64,000 nt of DNA from Geobacter sp. SVR (GTDB lineage Bacteria; Desulfobacterota; Desulfuromonadia; Geobacterales; Pseudopelobacteraceae), in NCBI RefSeq assembly GCF_016865365.1, contig NZ_AP024469.1, positions 3,254,501 through 3,318,500 of the forward strand. Reading direction: 5' to 3'. The translations under genes were made by a program, and so were the position numbers. Positions 56,990 through 64,000 of this stretch are shown one piece after another (the stretch's first letter is position 1; the number at the start of each line of letters is the position of its first letter). The notes under the pieces were generated by a model, which was not told the DNA's origin, made no database searches, and saw only the letters and a list, made by a program, of their open reading frames with translations.

Positions 56990-57123
56990 CCTTCTGACGT
57001 TCCACACGACAGATATTCAGGTTCAGGGCCGTCACGTACCGCCGGTCTTTCCGCAGGCTGCCGGCCCGGAAAAGGGGATTTTCGCCCCGGAACAGGGAAA
57101 TCCACATCGGAAGAGGAGAGCAT

Positions 57124-57603
57124 ATGGCAAACGGACAGGCAGATTCCCGTCAGTATCTCACGTTCATGCTGGGCGAAGAGGTTTTCGCCCTGGACATCGA
57201 AAAAGTACGCGAGGTGATCGACTACACCACGGTGACCAAGGTCCCGCAGACCCCCGACTTCATGCGCGGGGTGATCAACCTGCGCGGAAACGTCGTGCCG
57301 GTGGTGGATCTACGGCTCAAGTTCGGGATGTCCATGACGGAAAAGACGGTCAATACCTGCGTGATATTCACCGAGGTGGCGCTGGGGGGCGAAACCGTGC
57401 TTCTGGGAGCCATGGCGGACTCGGTGCGGGAAGTGCTGGACCTCGAATCGGAGGAGATCGAGCCTCCGCCGCACTTCGGCGCCCGGCTGAGCACCGAGTT
57501 CATCCGCGGGATGGGCAAACACGAAGACCAGTTCATCATCATCCTCGACATAGACAAGATCTTCGCAACCGGTGAATTGGACCTCATGGCCGACGCCGCC
57601 TGA
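57124..57603 (+). CDS. cheW: CheW coupling protein (second copy)
   Basis: A 159-residue CheW with YLTFMLGEEVFALDIEKVREVIDY at the start, VINLRGNVVPVVDLRLKFGM in the middle and FIIILDIDKIF at the end. GAGGAG precedes the ATG. It opens the operon CheW-MCP-STAS-CheA-receiver-CheY and likely links the following receptor to that CheA. Its sequence is clearly different from the CheW at 12499. Confidence 0.94.
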   Translation: MANGQADSRQYLTFMLGEEVFALDIEKVREVIDYTTVTKVPQTPDFMRGVINLRGNVVPVVDLRLKFGMSMTEKTVNTCVIFTEVALGGETVLLGAMADSVREVLDLESEEIEPPPHFGARLSTEFIRGMGKHEDQFIIILDIDKIFATGELDLMADAA

Positions 57604-57663
57604 GGCTCGTTTCAACCTGCCGATGAAATCTGCGCTCAATTACGCCAACGCAAGGAGAGCATC

Positions 57664-59778
57664 ATGGAATTTTTCAGGAATTTCACCATCAGCAAAAAGT
57701 TGACCATTTCCTTCCTGATTCTGGCTGCCATAACCGCAACCGTGGGTTTTGTCGGCATCACGAACATGTCCAGGATCAGCGACCTGGCCGATCAGATGTA
57801 TCAAAAGGAGTTGATGGGCCTTTCGTACATCAAGGAGGCCAATATCGATCTTCTGTACGTGGCACGGGCCGAAAAGAACATTGTACTTGCCACGACCAAA
57901 GCGGACCGGGAAAAATTCCTCAAACTGCATGCGGAAGGGATCAAGCTGTTGCAGGAGAATATTGACAAGGCCAAGCCGCTGTTTCACTCGGAAAAGGGCA
58001 AGGCGGCGCTGGCAAAGCTCGAAAAGGCCCTGGACGAATACCGGCCCGTGACGCAGAAGGTCGTTGAAACGGCCCTGTCGGAGGAACTTTCCAAGAGCAA
58101 GGCCTCCATCGAGCTGTCCATGGGGCTGGCCCGGGAAAAGATCGGCGTGGCCGACGACCTGATGACCGAGCTGTCGAAGTTCAAAGAAGAAAACTCCCGG
58201 GATCTCTCCAACCTGACCACCAAGATGTACGACCAGAGCAAGATCTTCATGATCTCCCTGATGATCGGCTCCGTTCTTTTCGGCGTAGGCATCGGCATCT
58301 ACCTGGCCCGCAACATCGGCAGCATCCTGAAGGCCCTGCTGAGTGAGACCGCGCGCCTCAGCGAGGCGGCGGTCAACGGCCAGTGGAGCGTGCGCGGCGA
58401 GGTCGACAAGATCAATTTCGAGTTCCGCGACATCCTGGCCGGAATGAACAAGACCCTCGATGCGGTCATAGGTCCCCTGAGCGTGACCTCCACCTACCTC
58501 GACCGGATCAGCAGGGGGGATGTCCCGCCCAAGATCACGGAGGAATACCGTGGCGACTTCAACACCATCAAGGTCAGCGTCAACGACTGCATCGACACCA
58601 TGCAGTCGCTGCTGGAACAGACCGAGGTGGTGATCCAGGCGGCAGCCAACGGAGAACTGGACCGCCGGGCCAATGCTGCCGTCTTCCAGGGCGCCTGGGG
58701 CAAGGTCATAATCGGCCTGAATCAGGCGCTCGACGCCATCGTCGGTCCCCTGGGCGTGACGTCGGAGTACCTGTCCAAGGTGGCCTCCGGAAACATTCCC
58801 CCCGAGATCACCACCCAGTACAAAGGGGATTTCGAGAAGATCAAGAACGACATCAACAACATGGTCCGCAAACTGGCCGAGGTCATCATCGAGGTCAAAG
58901 CCGCGGCCGACAACGTTGCCTCGGGAAGCCAGGAGCTTTCCACCAGTTCGGCGCAGATGTCCCAGGGGGCAACGGAACAGGCGGCGGCAGCCGAAGAGGC
59001 CTCCGCCAGCATGGAGCAGATGAGCGCAAACATCCGCCAGAATGCCGACAACGCCCTGCAGACCGAAAAAATAGCCATAAAGTCGGCGGACGATGCCCGG
59101 CAGGGGGGCACAGCGGTTGAGGAAACGGTTCATGCCATGAAGGAGATCGCCGGCAAGATCTCGATCATCGAGGAGATCGCGCGCCAGACCAACCTGCTGG
59201 CCCTGAACGCCGCCATCGAGGCGGCCCGGGCCGGAGAGCACGGCAAGGGGTTTGCCGTAGTGGCCTCCGAGGTTCGCAAGCTGGCGGAACGTTCCCAGAA
59301 GGCGGCCGCCGAGATCAGCAACCTATCCTCGACCAGCGTGGAGGTTGCGGTCAAGGCAGGTGACCTGCTGTCGAAGATGGTGCCGGATATCCAGAAAACA
59401 GCGGAGCTGGTCCAGGAGATCTCGGCCGCTTCGCGCGAGCAGGATACCGGCGCGGAACAGATCAACAAGGCGATCCAGCAGTTGGATTCCGTCATCCAGC
59501 AGAACGCCTCGGCCAGCGAGCAGATGTCGGCCACCGCGGAGGAGCTTGCCTCCCAGGCGGACCAGTTGCAGCAGAGCATCGAGTTCTTCAGGATCGACGA
59601 CCGCCTCCAGGGCAGGCGGCTGGCTGACAGCCCGCAACCCCGGCAGAAGATGCAGCCGAAAAAAACGGTTGCCCATATCCCCCTGACAAACGGACACCAC
59701 CAGCCCCAGAAGCTCACCAGCGGCGTGCAGATGGACATGGGGCGGGACACCCTGGATATGGAATTCGAGCACTACTGA
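57664..59778 (+). CDS. Methyl-accepting chemotaxis protein with HAMP tandem
   Basis: A 704-residue receptor. TM1 is at about 13-34, a helical periplasmic sensor 35-190 (4HB type), TM2 at 194-217, then several HAMP-like units. Two homologous segments, about 270-310 and 359-400, each read GPLxVTSxYLxxIxxGxxPPxIT..Y.GDF..IK, indicating a stacked HAMP series. The signalling hairpin contains [35 protein letters not shown] 65-residue polar tail without pentapeptide ends it. It lies directly between cheW and STAS-cheA genes. Confidence 0.93.
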   Translation: MEFFRNFTISKKLTISFLILAAITATVGFVGITNMSRISDLADQMYQKELMGLSYIKEANIDLLYVARAEKNIVLATTKADREKFLKLHAEGIKLLQENIDKAKPLFHSEKGKAALAKLEKALDEYRPVTQKVVETALSEELSKSKASIELSMGLAREKIGVADDLMTELSKFKEENSRDLSNLTTKMYDQSKIFMISLMIGSVLFGVGIGIYLARNIGSILKALLSETARLSEAAVNGQWSVRGEVDKINFEFRDILAGMNKTLDAVIGPLSVTSTYLDRISRGDVPPKITEEYRGDFNTIKVSVNDCIDTMQSLLEQTEVVIQAAANGELDRRANAAVFQGAWGKVIIGLNQALDAIVGPLGVTSEYLSKVASGNIPPEITTQYKGDFEKIKNDINNMVRKLAEVIIEVKAAADNVASGSQELSTSSAQMSQGATEQAAAAEEASASMEQMSANIRQNADNALQTEKIAIKSADDARQGGTAVEETVHAMKEIAGKISIIEEIARQTNLLALNAAIEAARAGEHGKGFAVVASEVRKLAERSQKAAAEISNLSSTSVEVAVKAGDLLSKMVPDIQKTAELVQEISAASREQDTGAEQINKAIQQLDSVIQQNASASEQMSATAEELASQADQLQQSIEFFRIDDRLQGRRLADSPQPRQKMQPKKTVAHIPLTNGHHQPQKLTSGVQMDMGRDTLDMEFEHY

Positions 59779-59833
59779 TCGAAACGGCACCGCCTTATCT
59801 CCAGGGTATGGCGGTGCCTCGCAGGGAGGGCAT

Positions 59834-60226
59834 ATGAACGGCTTTGCCGGAATAATCTCGGGAACCGGTTCCGACAGGGTCCTGGAGTTGACGGGGCACC
59901 TGACGATCGAGTTCGGCCAGGAGATCCTGAACCAGTTGCGGGAGGCCTTTGACGGAGCCGAAAGAATCTGGTGCGAGGTCGGCCGGGTCACGGAAATCGA
60001 CCTGATCGGCCTGCAGCTCCTGTGCGCCGCCCATCGGACAGCAATGAAGCAGAACAAGTTCTTCGGCATCTGCGGAGACAAGCCCGGGGCAATCAGGTCA
60101 TCCATGGATGCGGCAGGATTGACGCGGCACACCGGCTGCAGCTTCGACAGGGACAGGACCTGCATCTGGACCGATCCGCCCCGTGCCGGCGAACACCAGC
60201 CGGGCACCACAGGGGCGCCGAGATGA
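59834..60226 (+). CDS. STAS-domain protein coupled to CheA
   Basis: A 130-residue protein. Residues 8-100 match the STAS fold (VLELTGHLTIEFGQEILNQLREAF, then RIWCEVGRVTEIDLIGLQLLCAAHRTA and a final GLTRHTG). The phosphorylatable Ser of classic anti-sigma antagonists (D-S-S-G) is replaced: D-L-I-G here. The last 30 residues are polar and probably disordered. The CheA start overlaps its stop. It may act as a scaffold or a phosphorylation-independent partner of the kinase array. Confidence 0.78.
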   Translation: MNGFAGIISGTGSDRVLELTGHLTIEFGQEILNQLREAFDGAERIWCEVGRVTEIDLIGLQLLCAAHRTAMKQNKFFGICGDKPGAIRSSMDAAGLTRHTGCSFDRDRTCIWTDPPRAGEHQPGTTGAPR

Positions 60227-62271
60227 TGGATCACCACGTGCAACTCTTCAAGGAGGAGGCCCACGAACGGCTTGCGGAACTGGAGACCTCGCTGCTGGCC
60301 CTGGAGGACAACCCCACGGACCATGAAACCGTCAGCAGGGTGTTCAGGGCCATGCACACCATCAAGGGCTCCGGGGCCATGTTCGGCTTCGACGAGATCG
60401 CCCGGTTCACCCACGAGGTCGAGACCGTCTTCGATCTGGTGAGAAACGGCGCAATCGCGGTTACCGGAGAGCTGATAAACCTGGCCCTTCAGTCGCGGGA
60501 CCACATCAGGAACATGCTGGACGCATCGGACGGAGCGCCGCCGGTCGACGCCGCGGTCACGGAAGCACTCATTGCCGGATTCAGAATGTTTCTGGCCAAA
60601 GATCACACGCCTGCCGGAGAGTCCCGCAGCCTACCGCCCCCCGCGCTGGTCCGCCCGGAAGAGGGCTCTGCCACCTACAGAATCCGCTTCAGTCCGGCAC
60701 CGGGGATCATCGCCAACGGCACGAATCCGCTCACCCTTATCAGGGAGCTGTCCGAACTGGGCGAATACCGGGTAACTGCCCGGACCTGCGAAATTCCCTG
60801 CCTGGACGAGATCACGCCCGAACAGTGTCATCTGTCGTGGGATATCACCCTGACTACCGACCGCGGCCTGAATGCCGTTCAGGATGTATTCATCTTCGTC
60901 ATGGATGACGGTGACATTGCAATAGAGGAAATCGGCTGCGGCGGGATTTCCACGGAAACCGGCGATCCGGCGCGGGAAGAGGTGAACTGCGCGCTGCTGC
61001 AGCGCTCCCCCGACGAACCGGGCCGGGCTGCGGCTCCCGGCGGCGTGTCAACAGGGGCTGCCGGGCAGGATCAGGCACAGGAGAACCGGCAGGGCCGGCA
61101 GCCGCAGGATGCGGCGGGCAACAGCATCAGGGTGCCGGCCGGCAAGCTCGATACCCTGGTCAACCTGGTGGGCGAACTGGTCACGGTCCAGGCGCGGCTG
61201 ACCCAGACGGCGCTGCTGCGGGATGACGACGAGCTGATGGCCATTGCGGAGGATGTGGAACGGCTGTCGTCCGAACTGCGGGACAATGCGCTGAATATCA
61301 GGATGCTCCCCATCGGCATGACCTTCAGCAAATTCCAGCGCCTTGTACGCGACCTCTCCTGCGAGCTCGGCAAAGAAATCGAAATGACCACTGCGGGGGC
61401 TGAAACCGAACTCGACAAAACCGTAATCGAGCGTCTGGGCGACCCTCTGGTGCATATCATTCGCAACAGCATCGATCACGGCATCGAGTTCCCGGATGAG
61501 CGGGAAGCGGCCGGCAAACCGGGCAAAGGGACCATACACCTGTCCGCCGTCCATGCGGGGGAAAACGTCGTCATCTCCATTGCCGATAACGGGGCCGGCC
61601 TCGACAGCGAGGCGATCCGCGTCAGGGGGATTGAACGGGGGCTGATCCAGCACACGGCCGAGCTTTCGGAAAAGGAGATCCATGCCCTGATCTTTGCCCC
61701 CGGATTTTCCACGGCCAAGCGCATCACCAGCGTCTCCGGTCGGGGTGTCGGCATGGATGTGGTCAAGCGCTCCATCGAGGCATTACGGGGAAGCATCGAG
61801 ATAGCCAGCCGCCGCGGTGTCGGCACCACCATCACGATCAGGATACCGTTGACCCTGGCGATTATCGAAAGTCTGCTGGTCAAGGTCGATGGCGACTGTT
61901 TCGTGATCCCGCTTTCCGTGGTGAACGAGTGCATCGAGCTGACCCCCGCCGACATCGACCGGTCCCATGGCAGGCATTTCGCCAATGTCCGTGGAAGGCT
62001 CGTCCCCTACATCCCGCTCCGCGAGCGGTTCGACCGGTCCGGAGATCCGCCGGAGATCCAGCAGATCGTGGTCACCGAGGTCAACGGCATGATGGTCGGT
62101 TTTGTGGTCGATCATGTCATCGGCGAACATCAGACGGTCATCAAGTCGCTGGGCAAGGCATACCGAAGTGCCGAGGGTGTTTCCGGGGCAACAATTCTGG
62201 GCGACGGCAGCGTGGCTCTTATTCTCGATACGCAGCACCTTGTCCGGGAAGTGGCCTCCACGCCGCAATAA
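60223..62271 (+). CDS. cheA: Chemotaxis histidine kinase CheA
   Basis: A 682-residue kinase. The P1 phosphotransfer domain has His45 in FRAMHTIKGSGAMFGF; a P2-like region is at about 145-255 (YRIRFSPAPGII..., CHLSWDITLTTD); a Gln/Gly-rich linker is at 270-300. The P3 dimerisation domain starts near IRVPAGKLDTLVNLVGELV; P4 shows HIIRNSIDHGIE, IADNGAGLD, GFSTAKRITSVSGRGVGMDVV; P5 is the CheW-like end. Tandem ATGs lie at 60223 and 60226, overlapping the STAS stop. It receives input from the preceding receptor and passes phosphate to the receivers downstream. Confidence 0.95.
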   Translation: MMDHHVQLFKEEAHERLAELETSLLALEDNPTDHETVSRVFRAMHTIKGSGAMFGFDEIARFTHEVETVFDLVRNGAIAVTGELINLALQSRDHIRNMLDASDGAPPVDAAVTEALIAGFRMFLAKDHTPAGESRSLPPPALVRPEEGSATYRIRFSPAPGIIANGTNPLTLIRELSELGEYRVTARTCEIPCLDEITPEQCHLSWDITLTTDRGLNAVQDVFIFVMDDGDIAIEEIGCGGISTETGDPAREEVNCALLQRSPDEPGRAAAPGGVSTGAAGQDQAQENRQGRQPQDAAGNSIRVPAGKLDTLVNLVGELVTVQARLTQTALLRDDDELMAIAEDVERLSSELRDNALNIRMLPIGMTFSKFQRLVRDLSCELGKEIEMTTAGAETELDKTVIERLGDPLVHIIRNSIDHGIEFPDEREAAGKPGKGTIHLSAVHAGENVVISIADNGAGLDSEAIRVRGIERGLIQHTAELSEKEIHALIFAPGFSTAKRITSVSGRGVGMDVVKRSIEALRGSIEIASRRGVGTTITIRIPLTLAIIESLLVKVDGDCFVIPLSVVNECIELTPADIDRSHGRHFANVRGRLVPYIPLRERFDRSGDPPEIQQIVVTEVNGMMVGFVVDHVIGEHQTVIKSLGKAYRSAEGVSGATILGDGSVALILDTQHLVREVASTPQ

Positions 62272-62305
62272 CAGGGCCGCTGCCCATATCCGGCAGAGGC
62301 ACGGC

Positions 62306-62842
62306 ATGGACCCCACACTGACACAGACGGAACCCTGTTCACCCGCACCCGCCATCCTGGTGGCCGAGGACGACACGGATGTGAGGACGGTGATTTCGAA
62401 GATCCTGTCCTATGGGGGCTACCGGGTTATCGAGGCGGAAAACGGCGAAGAAGCCGTGGCGAAATTCATACAGCATAAAGATGCCGTTCGCCTGGTTGTC
62501 ATGGACGTGATCATGCCGAAGAAGAACGGCGATGACGCCTATTTGCAGATGCGCCGGCAGGCCCCGGACGTCAGGGTCCTTTTTGTCACCGGTTATCCGG
62601 ATCATGTCATCTCCGGACATGCCGTGCCCGGGGACAGGATCAATCTCATGAAAAAGCCGTTTACAACGGATGAGCTGCTGCAGCAGGTCGGGAAGATGCT
62701 GCCTGGCGAAGGTCGGGAGGATGATTGCGTATGCAGGAAGAATTATCGGGGAGCGCAGGATGTCAAAAGTGATCATGACAGCGGACGATTCGGCCAGTGT
62801 GCGGCAGATGGTGGTCTTTACGCTGAGGCAGAGCGGATATGA
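62306..62842 (+). CDS. Receiver-domain response regulator with odd C-terminal extension
   Basis: A 178-residue frame. Residues 15-135 are a normal receiver: E21-D22-D23, phosphosite D67 (VVMDVIMPKKNG), T in VLFVTGYPD and K in LMKKPFTTDE. After LPGEG (about residue 137) the frame continues for 40 residues with no domain-like pattern (five Cys/Asp-rich turns) and overlaps cheY by 83 bases. A one-base shift near 62715 would end it at a TGA just there. Either the overlap is real or the tail is due to a frameshift. It follows cheA by 35 bases. Confidence 0.75.
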   Translation: MDPTLTQTEPCSPAPAILVAEDDTDVRTVISKILSYGGYRVIEAENGEEAVAKFIQHKDAVRLVVMDVIMPKKNGDDAYLQMRRQAPDVRVLFVTGYPDHVISGHAVPGDRINLMKKPFTTDELLQQVGKMLPGEGREDDCVCRKNYRGAQDVKSDHDSGRFGQCAADGGLYAEAERI

Positions 62843-63113
62843 AGTTATCGAGGCAACAGACGGCAGGGATGCACTGACCAAGCTGGGCAAGCAGAAGGTC
62901 GACATGCTGATCACCGACTTGAACATGCCCCATCTGGACGGCATCGGACTCATCAAGGGCGTCCGGTCAGGCGCTCACAACCGCTTCATCCCGATCATCA
63001 TGCTGACCACGGAATCCCAGGAGTCGCGCAAGGCCGCCGGAGCAACGGGATGGATCGTCAAGCCGTTCAAGCCGGAACAGTTGCTGGCGGTTGCGAGGAA
63101 GGTGCTGGGGTAG
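62760..63113 (+). CDS. cheY: CheY-like single-domain receiver
   Basis: A 117-residue receiver: acidic D9-D10, phosphosite D53 (LITDLNMPHLDG), T in IIMLTTES, and K in GWIVKPFKPEQLLAVARKVL, all as in CheY. GGAG lies about ten bases before the ATG. It is the most probable phosphate acceptor of the CheA encoded upstream. No flagellar genes are near, so the output may be a motor elsewhere or another process, for example type IV pili. Confidence 0.93.
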   Translation: MSKVIMTADDSASVRQMVVFTLRQSGYEVIEATDGRDALTKLGKQKVDMLITDLNMPHLDGIGLIKGVRSGAHNRFIPIIMLTTESQESRKAAGATGWIVKPFKPEQLLAVARKVLG

Positions 63114-63155
63114 CGGATCGCCGGGTGGTACTCGAAACTTATCAATGTCCGCACG

Positions 63156-63191
63156 GTCTCTATCGCCGCCAGTCCCGGAGACTGACGGATC
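63156..63191 (-). repeat. Degenerate terminal CRISPR repeat
   Basis: Only the distal half of the repeat is preserved here (CCAGTCCCGGAGACTGACGG, one base missing). A 37-bp spacer-like segment follows before the first full repeat. This is expected at the leader-distal end of an array. Confidence 0.65.
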
Positions 63192-63228
63192 GACATTCTT
63201 TACAATTTTCATGGGGCTATGACCAGAC

Positions 63229-63985
63229 GTTTCAATCCACGCCAGTCCTGGAGAACTGGCGGATCGCTGCAGAACGCCTGCGGGACGGGCGCTTTACGGT
63301 GTTCCAATCCACGTCAGTCCCGAAGAACTGACGGATCCCGGTGGGGTCGCTCCAGGTTTTGCCCATGACCAGGTTTCAATCCACGTCAGTTCCGGAGAAC
63401 TGACGGATCCGATGCCTGGATGCAGGGCTGGCGCAATCTGAAGGTTTCAATCCACGTCAGTCCCGGAGAACTGACGGATCAAATTGACGATATCTGCCTC
63501 TTCCCGCCGCTTCCTCTCTGGTTTCAATCCACGTCAGTCCCGAAGAACTGACGGATCAATACGCAGTGATGTTCGAGTCCGACCTGAACAAGTTTCAATC
63601 CACGTCAACCCCGAAGAACTGACGGATTTCGATGGGCTACACGATCCACATCCAGGACTACACCGTTTCAATCCACATCAGTTCCGGAGAACTGGCGGAT
63701 CGCCGCTTTACTTTCAGGGCGGCCAATAGTTTCTCGTTTCAATCCACGTCAGTCCCGAAGAACTAACGGATCCGCTGCAGCCGGGGGAGCGTCCGCGGGA
63801 TCTGCCTGTTTCAATCCACGTCAGTTCCGGAGAACTGACGGATCGAACCAGCGACAGGCTCGATGTGATGCCATTCAGGTTTCAATCCACGTCAGTCCCG
63901 GAGAACTGACGAATCGGAAATGGTGATGTCGCTGCTCGGGGCGTTCATGTTTCAATCCACGTCAGTTCCGGAGAACTGAGGGATC
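63229..63985 (-). CRISPR. CRISPR array, 11 repeats of 37 bp and 10 spacers, continues past the window
   Basis: Repeats start at 63229, 63301, 63373, 63444, 63521, 63592, 63665, 63736, 63808, 63879 and 63949. Each begins GTTTCAATCCACGTCAGT and ends GAGAACTGACGGATC with minor changes. Spacers are 33-40 bp, the fourth being 40. Read on the minus strand, repeats end in ATTGAAAC, the usual 3' handle of type I and III arrays, so transcription should run right to left, with the leader beyond the right edge. Left repeats are the most degenerate, which agrees. No cas gene is in the window. Several spacers (5 and 6 among them) are open in one frame, compatible with phage origin. Confidence 0.93.
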
Positions 63986-64000
63986 CTAACGAAATAGGTA

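Noticed and set aside
57640-59241. 533-residue minus-strand frame opposite the chemoreceptor gene
   Set aside because: Antisense to a receptor with intact signalling motif; repetitive Leu/Gly/Asp translation.
63229-63985. Self-targeting of the prophage by CRISPR spacers
   Set aside because: By eye I found no spacer that matches the prophage part in the window; only a full search could settle it.

Overview
The window looks like a chromosomal segment of a high-GC Gram-negative bacterium of the Geobacter / Pelobacter type (Desulfuromonadota). The grounds are the many PAS/GAF/HD-GYP/EAL signalling proteins, B12-type radical SAM enzymes, TamA/TamB, MlaA and Slp lipoproteins, and a sigma-54 activator. 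The genus assignment is inferred from gene content and style, without any database comparison.

Layout. 1-10,534 is the late end of a podovirus-like prophage: a very large virion protein, T7-type tail-fibre adaptor, tail-fibre protein, beta-helix tailspike, GH24 endolysin, DUF1353 protein and a small lipoprotein. It runs off the left edge and is less GC-rich than the rest. 10,535-15,061 holds a chemoreceptor and CheW pair, an Hsp20 chaperone and small exported proteins. 15,225-22,448 is an envelope-lipid block: Slp lipoprotein, secreted alpha/beta hydrolase, MlaA, an AMP-ligase/ACP/PlsC fusion and a Spinster-like MFS transporter. 22,673-28,650 is a phosphorelay/c-di-GMP cluster ending in the cobalamin adenosyltransferase gene cobO. 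29,040-38,358 carries an M20 peptidase and GNAT pair, outer-membrane and proline-rich exported proteins, a PAS-GAF-HD-GYP phosphodiesterase, a YqjD/YqjE-like stress-membrane operon and a PfpI protein. 38,784-44,566 has a sigma-54 activator and a lipid-looking cluster of two B12 radical SAM enzymes around an LpxL-type acyltransferase. 44,931-53,176 encodes a small OmpW-like barrel, an AI-2E family permease and the TamA-TamB pair. 53,499-63,113 holds a NarX/NarL-type two-component system, an atypical NarL regulator and a chemotaxis-type operon (CheW, MCP, STAS, CheA, two receivers) with no CheR or CheB in view. 63,156 to the end is a CRISPR array of at least 11 repeats that is still running at the right edge; no cas gene lies in the window.

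The most interesting points are: (i) the MlaA / ligase-ACP-PlsC / Spinster block, which looks like a differently built version of the E. coli LplT-Aas lysophospholipid repair pair; (ii) the acyltransferase translationally coupled to a B12 radical SAM enzyme; (iii) a family of 170-180 bp dispersed elements whose terminal inverted repeats differ between copies but pair perfectly within each copy; (iv) a 147-residue internal duplication in TamB; and (v) CRISPR repeats showing a compensatory change in their hairpin.
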